From positions 1 through 64,000 of the forward strand of contig CAIQPR010000013.1 in assembly GCA_903873775.1 (NCBI GenBank): 64,000 nt of DNA. The letters are read 5' to 3'. This DNA is from an uncultured Actinomycetes bacterium. GTDB taxonomy: Bacteria; Actinomycetota; Acidimicrobiia; Acidimicrobiales; RAAP-2. The position numbers were made by a program, and so were the translations under genes. This document shows positions 1 through 8,972 of the stretch, one piece after another. Below the pieces are notes generated by a model that saw only the letters and a program-made list of their open reading frames with translations, was not told the DNA's origin and ran no database searches. How positions within the stretch are numbered: the stretch's first letter is position 1; the number at the start of each line of letters is the position of its first letter.

Positions 1-552
1 ATCGCGTACGTCGCCGCCGAAGGGCTGCCCGTGACCACCGTGCCTGGTCCGAGTGCCGTGATCGCCGCCCTGACGCTGAGCGGTCTCTCCATGGACCGCT
101 TCGCCTTCGACGGCTTCGTCCCGCGCAAGGCCGGTGAACGACGAGAGCTTTTGGCGTCGTGGGCCAGGGAGTCCCGGACGATCGTGGTGTACGAATCACC
201 GCAACGCATCGCGGCCACGCTCGCGGACGTGGCCGCGGTCTACCCCGATCGTCCCCTCGCGGTGGTGCGCGAGATCACCAAGATCCACGAGGAGGTGATC
301 CGCGGGACGGCTGCCGACGTGGCGAAACAGTTCGCCGAGCGTGAGGTGCGAGGGGAGATCGTTCTCGTGGTGTCGGGGGTTGCGAGTCACGTCGACGTTG
401 CGGACGATGACGTCCGCTCGGCGCTCGAAGACCACTTGTCACGCGGCGCCAGTGTGCGCGACGCCGCGGCATTCGTGTCGGATGATCTCGGTGTCTCGCA
501 CCGACACGCGTACGAGTTGGCGTTAGCGCTGCGACGAGGGGATGAGGCGTAG
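1..552 (+). CDS. rsmI: 16S rRNA (cytidine(1402)-2'-O)-methyltransferase RsmI, 5'-truncated by window edge
   Basis: Frame open from base 1; VPGPSAVIAALTLSGL, FVPRK, YESPQRI, REITKIHEE motifs typical of RsmI; tetrapyrrole methylase fold. Confidence 0.9.
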   Translation: MAYVAAEGLPVTTVPGPSAVIAALTLSGLSMDRFAFDGFVPRKAGERRELLASWARESRTIVVYESPQRIAATLADVAAVYPDRPLAVVREITKIHEEVIRGTAADVAKQFAEREVRGEIVLVVSGVASHVDVADDDVRSALEDHLSRGASVRDAAAFVSDDLGVSHRHAYELALALRRGDEA

Positions 553-568
553 TCAGTACCCTTGTTCC

Positions 569-2098
569 GTGGGCCGCTTCTACATCACAACTCCGATTTA
601 CTACGTCACAGACGCCCCGCACGTGGGCACGGCGTACAGCACGATCAATGCGGACGCCCTCGCGCGGTACCACCGCTTAGCCGGTGACGAGGTCTTGTTC
701 CTGACGGGAACGGACGAACACGGCCAGAAAGTCGCGGACACGGCCGAGGCCAATGGCGTCACGCCCCAGGAGTGGACCGACCGCACGTCGCAGCGTTTCC
801 GTGACGCTTGGACGATGCTGAACATCTCGAACGACGACTTCATCCGCACGACCGAGGACCGTCACGCGGAGTCGGTGCAGAAATTTCTGACGGCGATCTA
901 CGAGAATGGGTACATCTACAAGGGCGTGTACACCGGCATGTACTGCGTGAGTTGTGAGGACTACTACACCTCCGAATCGCTGAACGAAGGGCTGTGTCCC
1001 ATCCACCGCCGGCCCGTGGTGGAGATGGAAGAAGAAAACTGGTTCTTCCGACTGAGCGCGTTCGAAGACCGACTCCTCGAGTACTTCACCTCACACCCGG
1101 GGTTCACGACTCCCGAGACCAAGCGCAATGAAGCTCTGGCCTTCATCAAGGGTGGACTGCAGGACATTTCGATCACCCGAACGTCGATTTCGTGGGGTAT
1201 CCCGGTTCCCTGGGACAGCGCGCACGTGTTCTACGTCTGGTACGACGCCCTCATCAATTACTTGACGGCCATCGGCTACGGCCGCGACGACGCCGAGGTC
1301 GATAAGTGGTGGCCCCACGTCACGCACCTCATTGGTAAAGAGATCATTCGCTTTCACAGTGTCTGGTGGCCGGCGATGTGCATGGCGGCCGGTATCGAGC
1401 CACCCGCCCACGTACAGGTTCACGGATGGCTCCTCGTGGGTGGCCAGAAACTGGGTAAATCCATGGGCGCCTCCGGCGCGGTCAAGCTCACTGACATCGC
1501 GCCGAAGACCTTGGTCGATGAATTCGGCGTGGACGCGCTGCGGTATTTCCTCCTGCGCGACACGCCGCTCGGCACGGATGGAGAGTTCTCGATCGAGGCC
1601 CTGACCTCGCGGTACAACAGCGACCTCGCGAACAATCTGGGCAACCTTGTGGCGCGCGTGGCCACGGTCGTCGCGTCGAAGTGCGACGGCGTCGGACCGG
1701 CACCGTCGGCGAGCAGCCCGCTGGCGACCGAGGCGGCCGACGCCCTGAGCGGAGCTCGGGCGGCCTGGGAGAATTTCCAGCCCCACCTCGCCCTCGAACG
1801 CACGTGGCGTTTGATTGGTGCGGCCAACGCGTATCTCGAAACGCACGCACCCTGGAAGATGGAGCCGGGTGCGGAGGTTGATCAGGTCATGGGCGACGCG
1901 CTCGAGGCCATTCGCGTCGTCACGCTCCTGATCGCCCCGGCCATGCCGGCGACGGCGGACGCGATCTGGAGCCGCATTGGTTTGGACGGATCGCCCACGG
2001 ACGTGGGTCTCGACGCGGCCGCGTGGGGGGCCTATCCGGGGGGTCGTGCTGTCGTGAAGGGTGACCCCCTCTTCCCGAGGATCAAGTCGGACGCGTGA
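569..2098 (+). CDS. metG: Methionyl-tRNA synthetase
   Basis: YITTPIYYVTDAPHVGTAYSTINADALARY, GTDEHGQKV, KSMGASG motifs; likely GTG start at 569 rather than 542. Confidence 0.95.
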   Translation: MGRFYITTPIYYVTDAPHVGTAYSTINADALARYHRLAGDEVLFLTGTDEHGQKVADTAEANGVTPQEWTDRTSQRFRDAWTMLNISNDDFIRTTEDRHAESVQKFLTAIYENGYIYKGVYTGMYCVSCEDYYTSESLNEGLCPIHRRPVVEMEEENWFFRLSAFEDRLLEYFTSHPGFTTPETKRNEALAFIKGGLQDISITRTSISWGIPVPWDSAHVFYVWYDALINYLTAIGYGRDDAEVDKWWPHVTHLIGKEIIRFHSVWWPAMCMAAGIEPPAHVQVHGWLLVGGQKLGKSMGASGAVKLTDIAPKTLVDEFGVDALRYFLLRDTPLGTDGEFSIEALTSRYNSDLANNLGNLVARVATVVASKCDGVGPAPSASSPLATEAADALSGARAAWENFQPHLALERTWRLIGAANAYLETHAPWKMEPGAEVDQVMGDALEAIRVVTLLIAPAMPATADAIWSRIGLDGSPTDVGLDAAAWGAYPGGRAVVKGDPLFPRIKSDA

Positions 2099-2889
2099 GC
2101 GGCTGGACGGACGCACACTGTCACTTGCAGGAGAGGTATCTCTCCGGCGACGAAGCCGTCCGAGAGGACGTTACCGCCACCCTTGATCGAGCGGCAGCGG
2201 CCGGCGTGGACCGCATTGTGGTCATCGGCACCGACGAGACGACTTCGCGCGAGGCCATCGCGCTCGTCGACGACACAGTCCATTCGGTCGAACTCTTTGC
2301 GACCATTGGACTTCACCCGCACGACGCCGTCCAGGGCACGGGCCCGATCGCCGCACTGGCAGCGACGCGTCACCCCCGCATTGTGGGCATTGGGGAATGC
2401 GGGTTGGACTATTTCTACGAGCATTCACCCCGCGATAGTCAGCGACAGGCCTTCGCCGAGCAGATTCATCTGGCCCACGACTTCGATCTGGCACTCGTGA
2501 TTCACGCGCGCGACGCGTGGGCCGATCTTTTCGAGGTCCTTTCGTCGGAGGGTGTGCCTCCGCGAACCGTCATCCACTGCTTTACCGGGGGCCCGGCCGA
2601 GGCGGACGGGTGCCTCGAGCTCGGATGCGACATCTCGATCTCGGGCGTCGTCACTTTCAAGAACGCAACTGATGTGCGAGACGCGGTGCACCACGTGCCG
2701 CTCGACCGACTCCACGTGGAAACCGACAGCCCCTTCCTTGCCCCGGTGCCCCATCGTGGTCGAACGAACGAGCCGGCACTCGTGGTGACCGTCGGAACCT
2801 TCATCGCCGAGCTTCTCGACATACCACAAGAGGAATTGCGATCCGTGACACGGAGCAACACCGCGCGCCTCTTCGGACTTTCGGCGTAA
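2095..2889 (+). CDS. tatD: TatD family Mg-dependent DNase
   Basis: DAHCHL, GIGECGLDYF, HARDAW, HCFTG, ETDSPFLAP motifs; overlaps metG stop. Confidence 0.92.
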   Translation: MSGWTDAHCHLQERYLSGDEAVREDVTATLDRAAAAGVDRIVVIGTDETTSREAIALVDDTVHSVELFATIGLHPHDAVQGTGPIAALAATRHPRIVGIGECGLDYFYEHSPRDSQRQAFAEQIHLAHDFDLALVIHARDAWADLFEVLSSEGVPPRTVIHCFTGGPAEADGCLELGCDISISGVVTFKNATDVRDAVHHVPLDRLHVETDSPFLAPVPHRGRTNEPALVVTVGTFIAELLDIPQEELRSVTRSNTARLFGLSA

Positions 2890-2905
2890 ATTACCTTTTA
2901 TCAGG

Positions 2906-2911
2906 TATAAT
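2906..2911 (+). promoter_or_regulatory. Candidate -10 element TATAAT in an AT-rich island, followed by AGAAAATTTTTCT palindrome (2912-2924)
   Basis: Exact TATAAT hexamer in an unusually AT-rich intergenic stretch upstream of the 2926 gene. Confidence 0.5.
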
Positions 2912-2925
2912 AGAAAATTTTTCTG

Positions 2926-3801
2926 GTGAGGTTGCGCCTCGCCGCTCCTGCGCCTAGCGTTGTTCAACGGGTGTTACGCACCCAGTACGTGTCCCCGGAG
3001 AAGGGTGGAGTTCTGAGGACCAACGTTCAGCGGCCGCACCAGCGGGCGCTTTTACTGATAGCTGTCGTGGCGCTCTTGGTTGTGCCTCTGACCCTCTTGG
3101 GGAAGAGTTCGCACGGGGCGTCGGCGACGTTGACGGCCGCGCCGCGCCAGGAGCTCGTCTCCGCGGTGGTGCCCTCCTCGACTCCTCCCGTCACGTCCCG
3201 TTCAACCTCGTCACCCACTGTTCACCACCACGTCGCCACGACACCGGCCCCGAAGGTTCACCACCCGGTGGTTGCGATCCACGCGCCGCACGTGCGCACC
3301 TCGACGACCCCCAGGGTTCGTCCCGCGACCGCCGCGCACCTCGCGGCCGTACGGGCGGCGAACCGTCGCGCGGCCCTGGCCCAAGCGGCCGCGGCGCGTC
3401 GCGCCGTGCTCCGCGCTCGCGCCATTTACCACCAACGTCTTCTCGCAGAACACCGGGCCGCTGTCCGTCAGGCCGCCGCGCGCCGGGCCGCCGAGCGCCG
3501 CGCCGCCGCCCGAGCCGCCTGGGAGCGCCGTCACCTCCACGCGCCCGCCGCGGTTCACGGGCGGTACCGCACGGGTGTGGCGACCTGGTACAGCTGGCGC
3601 CCCGGGCAATGCGCAACCTCGTACTTGCCGAAGGGAACCCGAATTTACGTCCACGAAGTCGGCACCTCGTTGACCATCTCCTGCGTGGTCACGGACCGCC
3701 AGGCCCGCAACCCGGGACGTGTCGTTGACCTCAATGAAGAGAGTTTCAGCGAGTTGGCACCTCTGAATAAGGGTGTCGTTCGTGTCATTGTTACCTGGTG
3801 A
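2926..3801 (+). CDS. Secreted/membrane-anchored protein with Ala/Arg-rich linker and C-terminal RlpA-like double-psi beta-barrel domain
   Basis: N-terminal hydrophobic segment LLLIAVVALLVVPLTLL; C-term GVATWYSW...CATSYLPKGTRIYVHEVGTSLTISCVVTDRQARNPGRVVDLNEESFSELAPLNKGVVRVIVTW resembles RlpA-like DPBB. Start codon uncertain. Confidence 0.75.
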   Translation: MRLRLAAPAPSVVQRVLRTQYVSPEKGGVLRTNVQRPHQRALLLIAVVALLVVPLTLLGKSSHGASATLTAAPRQELVSAVVPSSTPPVTSRSTSSPTVHHHVATTPAPKVHHPVVAIHAPHVRTSTTPRVRPATAAHLAAVRAANRRAALAQAAAARRAVLRARAIYHQRLLAEHRAAVRQAAARRAAERRAAARAAWERRHLHAPAAVHGRYRTGVATWYSWRPGQCATSYLPKGTRIYVHEVGTSLTISCVVTDRQARNPGRVVDLNEESFSELAPLNKGVVRVIVTW

Positions 3802-4610
3802 CCCATACGCGCACGACGCTCGCCGCACTGCTCAGTGCGCACGGCCTCTCGCCGTCACGCGCCCTGGGGCAAAACTTCGTCGTTGACGCCAATACGGTTC
3901 GTCGCATCGCCCGTTTGGCCGGCGTCGGTGAGGGTGATCACGTGCTCGAAATCGGAGCAGGCCTGGGCTCATTGACATTGGCCCTTCTCGAAACCGGTGC
4001 CGACGTCATCGCCATGGAGGTCGACCGGCATCTGCTCGAGCCGCTGACGGCCGTGGTCGAGCCGGAGGGAGCTCGCGTCGTCCACGCGGACGCCCTCCAC
4101 GCGGACTATCCCTCCATTACGGCAGGGCGGCCCACGATCGTGGTGGCGAACTTGCCGTACAACATCGCCACGCCGCTGGTGCTCCACCTGCTCGAAACAG
4201 TGCCCAACATCGAGCGGATGCTGGTGATGGTCCAGTTAGAAGTGGCCGAACGGCTCGCCGCGCATGCGGGCGACGACGCCTACGGTGCCGCATCCCTGCG
4301 CGTCCAATACTTTGCCGAGGCCAAGGTGGTGGGCAAGGTACCCCCGTCGGTGTTTCTCCCTCGTCCCAAAGTCGATTCTGGTCTCGTGTCGGTCACGCGC
4401 CGACCGGGGGTCGCCATTGACCCGCAGCTGGTGAGTGAGGACGTCTTGTTTCGGGTGATTCGCACCTCGTTTCAGCACCGCCGCAAAATGTTGCGCCGAA
4501 GCCTGGAGGGCGTTGTGGCGCCTGAGGCGTTTGAACGAGCGGACATTGACCCAACGCGCCGTCCCGAAGAGTTGACATTGGCGGAATTTGCCCGACTGGC
4601 GGCGGCGTGA
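3798..4610 (+). CDS. rsmA: 16S rRNA dimethyladenosine transferase RsmA/KsgA
   Basis: ALGQNFVVD, VLEIGAGLGSLTLAL, VANLPYNIATPLV motifs. Confidence 0.94.
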   Translation: MTHTRTTLAALLSAHGLSPSRALGQNFVVDANTVRRIARLAGVGEGDHVLEIGAGLGSLTLALLETGADVIAMEVDRHLLEPLTAVVEPEGARVVHADALHADYPSITAGRPTIVVANLPYNIATPLVLHLLETVPNIERMLVMVQLEVAERLAAHAGDDAYGAASLRVQYFAEAKVVGKVPPSVFLPRPKVDSGLVSVTRRPGVAIDPQLVSEDVLFRVIRTSFQHRRKMLRRSLEGVVAPEAFERADIDPTRRPEELTLAEFARLAAA

Positions 4611-5377
4611 GCGTCCTTCAGCGCGCTGCGGCCAAATTGACCTGGACCCTCGAAGTCGTCGGCCGTCGTGACGACGGATACCACCTCCTGCGCAGTGAAA
4701 TGGTGTCACTCGCTCTGGCGGACGACATTGTCATTGACGAGAACGGATCGGGCTGCGTCTTTGTCGACGGTGCGGCGGCGCCGGTGGCCCACCTGATTGA
4801 TCCCGTGGACAATTTGGTGACGAAGGCCCTTGATCTGGTCGGTCGCTCGGCCGGGGTCGTCGTGACCAAGAGGATTCCCGTCGGTGGGGGTCTCGGTGGG
4901 GGTTCCAGCGACGCCGCCGCGATTCTGCGGTGGGCGGGAGTTCTTGACGCCGACGTGGCGGTGACCCTGGGCGGCGACGTGCCGTTCTGTCTACGTGGTG
5001 GGCGCGCGCTCGTCGAGGGAGTGGGGGAGCGCATTACGCGCTGGCCCGATCTCTCGCGCCAGGTGACGTTGATCCTCCCGGATTTTGGGGTCTCGACACC
5101 CGCGTGCTACCGGATGTTTGATGACATGTGGGCGGGTGGATGGCGCCCTCGCGGCCGCAATCACCTCTTCGAACCGGCGCTTCAGGTGGAGCCCCGATTG
5201 GCGCGAGCCCGGGACTTCATCGAGGATCTCACGGGTCGCCCGGTCGAACTCTGTGGATCGGGGTCGACGATGTTTATCGAGGGCGTGCTGCCCGGAGATC
5301 GCGAGTGGGACGTGCAGGGTCCCGACGGAAGCATTCACATCCTGGGAACGGAGACCTCGCCCGCAGTTGGGGCGTAG
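4607..5377 (+). CDS. ispE: 4-(cytidine 5'-diphospho)-2-C-methyl-D-erythritol kinase
   Basis: AAAKLTWTLEVVGRRDDGYHLL, PVGGGLGGGSSDAAA GHMP kinase motif; position after ksgA. Confidence 0.88.
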   Translation: MSVLQRAAAKLTWTLEVVGRRDDGYHLLRSEMVSLALADDIVIDENGSGCVFVDGAAAPVAHLIDPVDNLVTKALDLVGRSAGVVVTKRIPVGGGLGGGSSDAAAILRWAGVLDADVAVTLGGDVPFCLRGGRALVEGVGERITRWPDLSRQVTLILPDFGVSTPACYRMFDDMWAGGWRPRGRNHLFEPALQVEPRLARARDFIEDLTGRPVELCGSGSTMFIEGVLPGDREWDVQGPDGSIHILGTETSPAVGA

Positions 5378-5380
5378 GGA

Positions 5381-5482
5381 CTACTTACCGGCGGCGCGAC
5401 GCTGCCAGCGAGTTCGCTTCAGCATCTTCTTGTGCTTCTTCTTGCGCATGCGCTTACGGCGCTTCTTAATCAATGATCCCAT
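5381..5482 (-). CDS. Small ribosomal protein bS22 / AURKAIP1-COX24 domain protein, 33 aa
   Basis: Read directly on minus strand: MGSLIKKRRKRMRKKKHKKMLKRTRWQRRAAGK*; absent from the supplied ORF list because it is below the length cutoff. Confidence 0.92.
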   Translation of the reverse strand: MGSLIKKRRKRMRKKKHKKMLKRTRWQRRAAGK

Positions 5483-5540
5483 GGCCCGAATGACGCTACT
5501 AGGTTTCAGGGAGGTGGTGCCAGTTCGGGAGGTGTTCGCG

Positions 5541-5897
5541 GTGAGTGTGGATCTCGATCACGTGCAATTAGCCATACCTCCCGGCGGTGAAGCCGCCGCC
5601 GATGAGTTCTACGTGGGGTTCCTCGGCCTCGCCGTGCTCGACAAGCCCCCCGCGCTCGCCGCTCGCGGGGGCCGGTGGTACGCGACGGGCACTCTGCAGA
5701 TTCATTTGGGCGTCGACCGGGACTTTCGACCCGCGCGCAAGGCCCACCCCGCATTTCGGGTGCGGGACTTTGACGCCCTACGCCACGCGTTCCTCGCTGC
5801 GGACATTGACGTACGCGACGACACGGAGATTGAGGGCGTGGACCGCTTCTACGTGGATGATCCGTTTGGCAATCGCGTGGAACTGATTCGCGGCTAG
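5541..5897 (+). CDS. VOC (glyoxalase/bleomycin resistance) family protein
   Basis: LDHVQLAIPPGGEAAADEFYVGFLGLAVLDKP ... FYVDDPFGNRVELIRG typical VOC ends; GTG start at 5541 in frame with longer ORF 5085. Confidence 0.85.
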   Translation: MSVDLDHVQLAIPPGGEAAADEFYVGFLGLAVLDKPPALAARGGRWYATGTLQIHLGVDRDFRPARKAHPAFRVRDFDALRHAFLAADIDVRDDTEIEGVDRFYVDDPFGNRVELIRG

Positions 5898-6136
5898 TTC
5901 GTGTTCGCGATGCGTTCGATCCACAACGCTTGACGCGGGCACCCTCGCACGGCGAGGTTCGCCGAGGCGAGAGAGGCGTCGCGTCGGGCGTCCAGGGGTG
6001 CGTCTTTGATGATGGGGTATCCCCACTCGTCGACGTCCACGATGTCGGGTGCCAGCTCGGCGCAGTGACCGAATCCGTCACACAGGATCGGGTCCACGCG
6101 CAGAAAGAGTTTTTCGTGTCGCCGTTTCATTCCCAC
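5894..6136 (-). CDS. Ferredoxin (single-cluster, 3Fe-4S/4Fe-4S type)
   Basis: LRVDPILCDGFGHCAELAPDIV ... LAVRGCPRQAL. Confidence 0.88.
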   Translation of the reverse strand: MGMKRRHEKLFLRVDPILCDGFGHCAELAPDIVDVDEWGYPIIKDAPLDARRDASLASANLAVRGCPRQALWIERIANTN

Positions 6137-7398
6137 ACCAAGTCATTCTCGAGTTCGAGGCGAGGAACCGTGGCGAATCGCGAACGTCCCGCGTACGCGC
6201 AGGGTTGACCCGCCGCGTGGCGGTGAGCGTCGGCCGCAAAGACCTGGAGGGCGGAACGTAGCAGTCGCACGACGCCGTCGGGGTGGCGACACCCGCCGCG
6301 ACCCTCGATGACGTCACTGCGTTCCGACATGCGCGTGAGCGCCGCCGCCGCGTCGCGACCCCCGGTGACGAGTTGGGCGAGATCCTCGGCGAGTGCCGGG
6401 AGACCGAAGGCGCACGGTCCACACTGGCGAGCCGATTCGTGCGCCATCCAGCGGACGATGTTGTGGGTTTCGGTGATGCCGCACGCGGCGCGCGGTATGA
6501 CGACGATGACGCCCGCGCCGACCGAGGCGCCGAGAGGCCGCAGTACTTCGTTGGCCATGGGCGTGGAGAGATGTTCGGCGCTCAGGAAGCTGCCGCCGTA
6601 TCCGCCGAGGAGCACCGCCTGGGGATCGGTGTCGGCCCGCGCGGCTGCCAAGACCTCCGCGAGTGGTGTGCCGAGCGCAATTTCGAGCACGACCGGTCGC
6701 GTCACCGCTCCCGACACCGAGACCACCATTGAACCCGGACTCTGGGCGGTGCCGATGGAGCGGAACCATTCGGCACCCCAGCGGGTGATGAGGCCCACGT
6801 GAGCGTGGGTTTCGGCGTTGTCGACGAGGACGGGCGCGCGACCAATCCGCAAGATGCTGGGGCGCTGTGGTCGGTACTGGGGCAGAGTCTCGTTGTCGTC
6901 CAGCCAGTGGACGAGTGCCGACTCTTCGCCGGCAATGTAACGACCGGGAGGTGTGTGGATCTCCACAACCACACCGAGGGACCCGCGTCGCTCTCTCTCG
7001 CGCAAGGCACGCTCGAAGTGATTGACCATGGAGGCCTTTTCGCGGGCCACGCAGAGCGCGATGTGGCTCGCACCAATGGCCGTCGCGAGCGAGAGGGCAC
7101 CGTCGAGAACCAGGTGGGGATTGCTCTGGGCGATCGTCGCGTCCTTGTGCGAGGCCGGCTCTCCCTCCATGGCGTTGACGACCACAAACTTCTTGCGAGC
7201 GTGCTGATCACGCAGCAGGCGAGCCTTCGTCGCCGTGGGGAAGGCGGCGCCACCGCGACCGGTCAATCCCGCGCGATCGAGCTCGTCGAGCAAGTCGCGA
7301 CGAGGACGCCACTGTCCCCACATCGCCTCGTGTTGGGCGAGCGTCAGGGGACGGTCCGTGGCTCCCTGCAGGACGCGCGGGAGGACGGGGGCGCTCAT
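6127..7398 (-). CDS. NuoF-like NADH/FMN-binding oxidoreductase (51 kDa subunit family)
   Basis: AGLTGRGGAAFPTATK (FMN), VVNAMEGEPASHKD, SLBB-like SVSGAVTRPVVLEI, ESARQCGPCAFG and GGCRHPDG Cys motifs; start MSAPVL at 7398. Confidence 0.87.
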   Translation of the reverse strand: MSAPVLPRVLQGATDRPLTLAQHEAMWGQWRPRRDLLDELDRAGLTGRGGAAFPTATKARLLRDQHARKKFVVVNAMEGEPASHKDATIAQSNPHLVLDGALSLATAIGASHIALCVAREKASMVNHFERALRERERRGSLGVVVEIHTPPGRYIAGEESALVHWLDDNETLPQYRPQRPSILRIGRAPVLVDNAETHAHVGLITRWGAEWFRSIGTAQSPGSMVVSVSGAVTRPVVLEIALGTPLAEVLAAARADTDPQAVLLGGYGGSFLSAEHLSTPMANEVLRPLGASVGAGVIVVIPRAACGITETHNIVRWMAHESARQCGPCAFGLPALAEDLAQLVTGGRDAAAALTRMSERSDVIEGRGGCRHPDGVVRLLRSALQVFAADAHRHAAGQPCAYAGRSRFATVPRLELENDLVWE

Positions 7399-8075
7399 CG
7401 ACGGCCTCGGGGGCGGGGAGCCGGTGGCGGTGTGCGACGAGGTGGCTCGCTGCGGGGCACAGACGTCCGCGCCTTGGCGGGTGTGGCCGGTGCCGTCTGC
7501 GCCCGCGACAGAGGTGAATGGGCCGTGCGACCGGCGGCGCGATCGGGACGCTGCGTAATGCGCCAGAGACCCGCGGCGATCGCGACGACGAGGCAGGCGA
7601 CCTGCACCACAATCATCCACAGACGGTGCGCGTCAGAACCCACGGTGAACCCGTGCAGCAGAGCGGCCGCAAGGCTGAGCCAGCTGAGGTAGTGGATGTA
7701 GCGCCACGTGGCGTTGCGGAGACGGTCCTTGACCATGCTCGACACCCACACGGCCAGCATGAGGTCAATGGCGATAGTGCCAACCGCCACCGGCAGACGT
7801 CGGTAGTCCGACGTGAAGGGCACGAGGGCGGAAAAGACGCCGATCGGGACGTAGGAATCAACAACGGTCGTAAGCACGTGGATAGCGACGAACAACATCG
7901 TGATCATGGAAATGGAGCGGTGAATCTCGTTGATCTCAAAGCGCCCCACCGCGCGACCGCCCACGCGTGTGGCCACCATCGTGCCGAGCGTGACGGTGGC
8001 GGTGAGCAGGACGAGGGCCACCACTCCCGTCGCGCGAGACGTGTACCAGAGGTAGGGCGTCGTGAAGGCAATCAC
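7395..8075 (-). CDS. Ferric reductase-like transmembrane domain protein
   Basis: Multiple TM helices with spaced His (INEIHRSISMITMLFVAIHVLTTVVDSY; WRYIHYLSWLSLAAALLHGFTVGSDAHRLWM); overlaps apbE stop. Confidence 0.85.
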   Translation of the reverse strand: MIAFTTPYLWYTSRATGVVALVLLTATVTLGTMVATRVGGRAVGRFEINEIHRSISMITMLFVAIHVLTTVVDSYVPIGVFSALVPFTSDYRRLPVAVGTIAIDLMLAVWVSSMVKDRLRNATWRYIHYLSWLSLAAALLHGFTVGSDAHRLWMIVVQVACLVVAIAAGLWRITQRPDRAAGRTAHSPLSRAQTAPATPAKARTSVPRSEPPRRTPPPAPRPRGRR

Positions 8076-8971
8076 GCGGCCACCTCGGAACGATCCCAGC
8101 CCCCGACGAACTCCACGCGGCCGTCCTCGTGGACCAGCCGGGCCGCGTGACCAGCCTGCGCGATGTGGTACGCCGCCATGTCATCCCACACCAAGGCGGC
8201 GGTGGCGAAGGCGTTCGCGGTAACGCAATTGGGTGCCGCGACAGTCGCCACGGCGAGCGATCCGTGGACGCACTCTCCGCTCCGGGGGTCGATGATGTGA
8301 TTGACCGTGTCGTCACCGCTACGCCACACGCGGGTGGACCGTGACGACGTCGCGACGCCGCCGCCCGAGAGGGTGATGCGAGGTTCCTTGCCGGTAATCG
8401 TGAGTGAGGTGGCGAGTCCGATCACGAACGGTCCCGTCGGTCCTTCGCCGTGCACGGCGACGTCGCCGCCAACTTCCACGAGGACGCCGCCTGACGGGGC
8501 GAGTTCGCTCACGAGGATGTCGCAAAGAATCGCCTTGGCGGTCGCTCCAAAGTCGAGACGAACCCCCGGCGGGAGAGTCAGTAGGCCCTCGGGACCACGT
8601 TGAATGGCCGCCACGCCGGCAGCGGGCGAAGGCGTGGCGCCGCCACGACTGCCGTCGCGGGCCAGCTCGTCGTAATCGCGGTCATATCCGAGGGCTTCGA
8701 GGGCCGGAAGAATCGTGGGATCGCAGAGGCCGTCAGTGATCTGGGAGGCGTAGGTCGCCGCGGAAAAAACCATGTCAAACGTGGACGACATCGCGACGTC
8801 GGTCCATTCTCCCCGGTTGCGCCGGGAGAGTTCGGAAGTCGAAATAAAGCGGTTGACGGTGCCGTCGAACTCTTCGAGCCAGTGGGCGAGTCGCTCTCGC
8901 GCGAAGGGTTCGGCATCCGGGTCTGCCGTGGCGATCGTGCCACTCATGCCCCAGGTGGAAAAGGTGAACAT
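8072..8971 (-). CDS. apbE: FAD:protein FMN transferase
   Basis: STWGMSGTIATA, FDGTVNRFISTSELSRRN, LDFGATAKAILCD, VEVGGDVAVHG, NHIIDPRSGE motifs. Confidence 0.92.
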   Translation of the reverse strand: MFTFSTWGMSGTIATADPDAEPFARERLAHWLEEFDGTVNRFISTSELSRRNRGEWTDVAMSSTFDMVFSAATYASQITDGLCDPTILPALEALGYDRDYDELARDGSRGGATPSPAAGVAAIQRGPEGLLTLPPGVRLDFGATAKAILCDILVSELAPSGGVLVEVGGDVAVHGEGPTGPFVIGLATSLTITGKEPRITLSGGGVATSSRSTRVWRSGDDTVNHIIDPRSGECVHGSLAVATVAAPNCVTANAFATAALVWDDMAAYHIAQAGHAARLVHEDGRVEFVGGWDRSEVAA

Positions 8972-8972
8972 C

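Noticed and set aside
1091-2116. 341-aa minus-strand ORF
   Set aside because: Antisense to metG with no recognisable domain; high-GC artefact.
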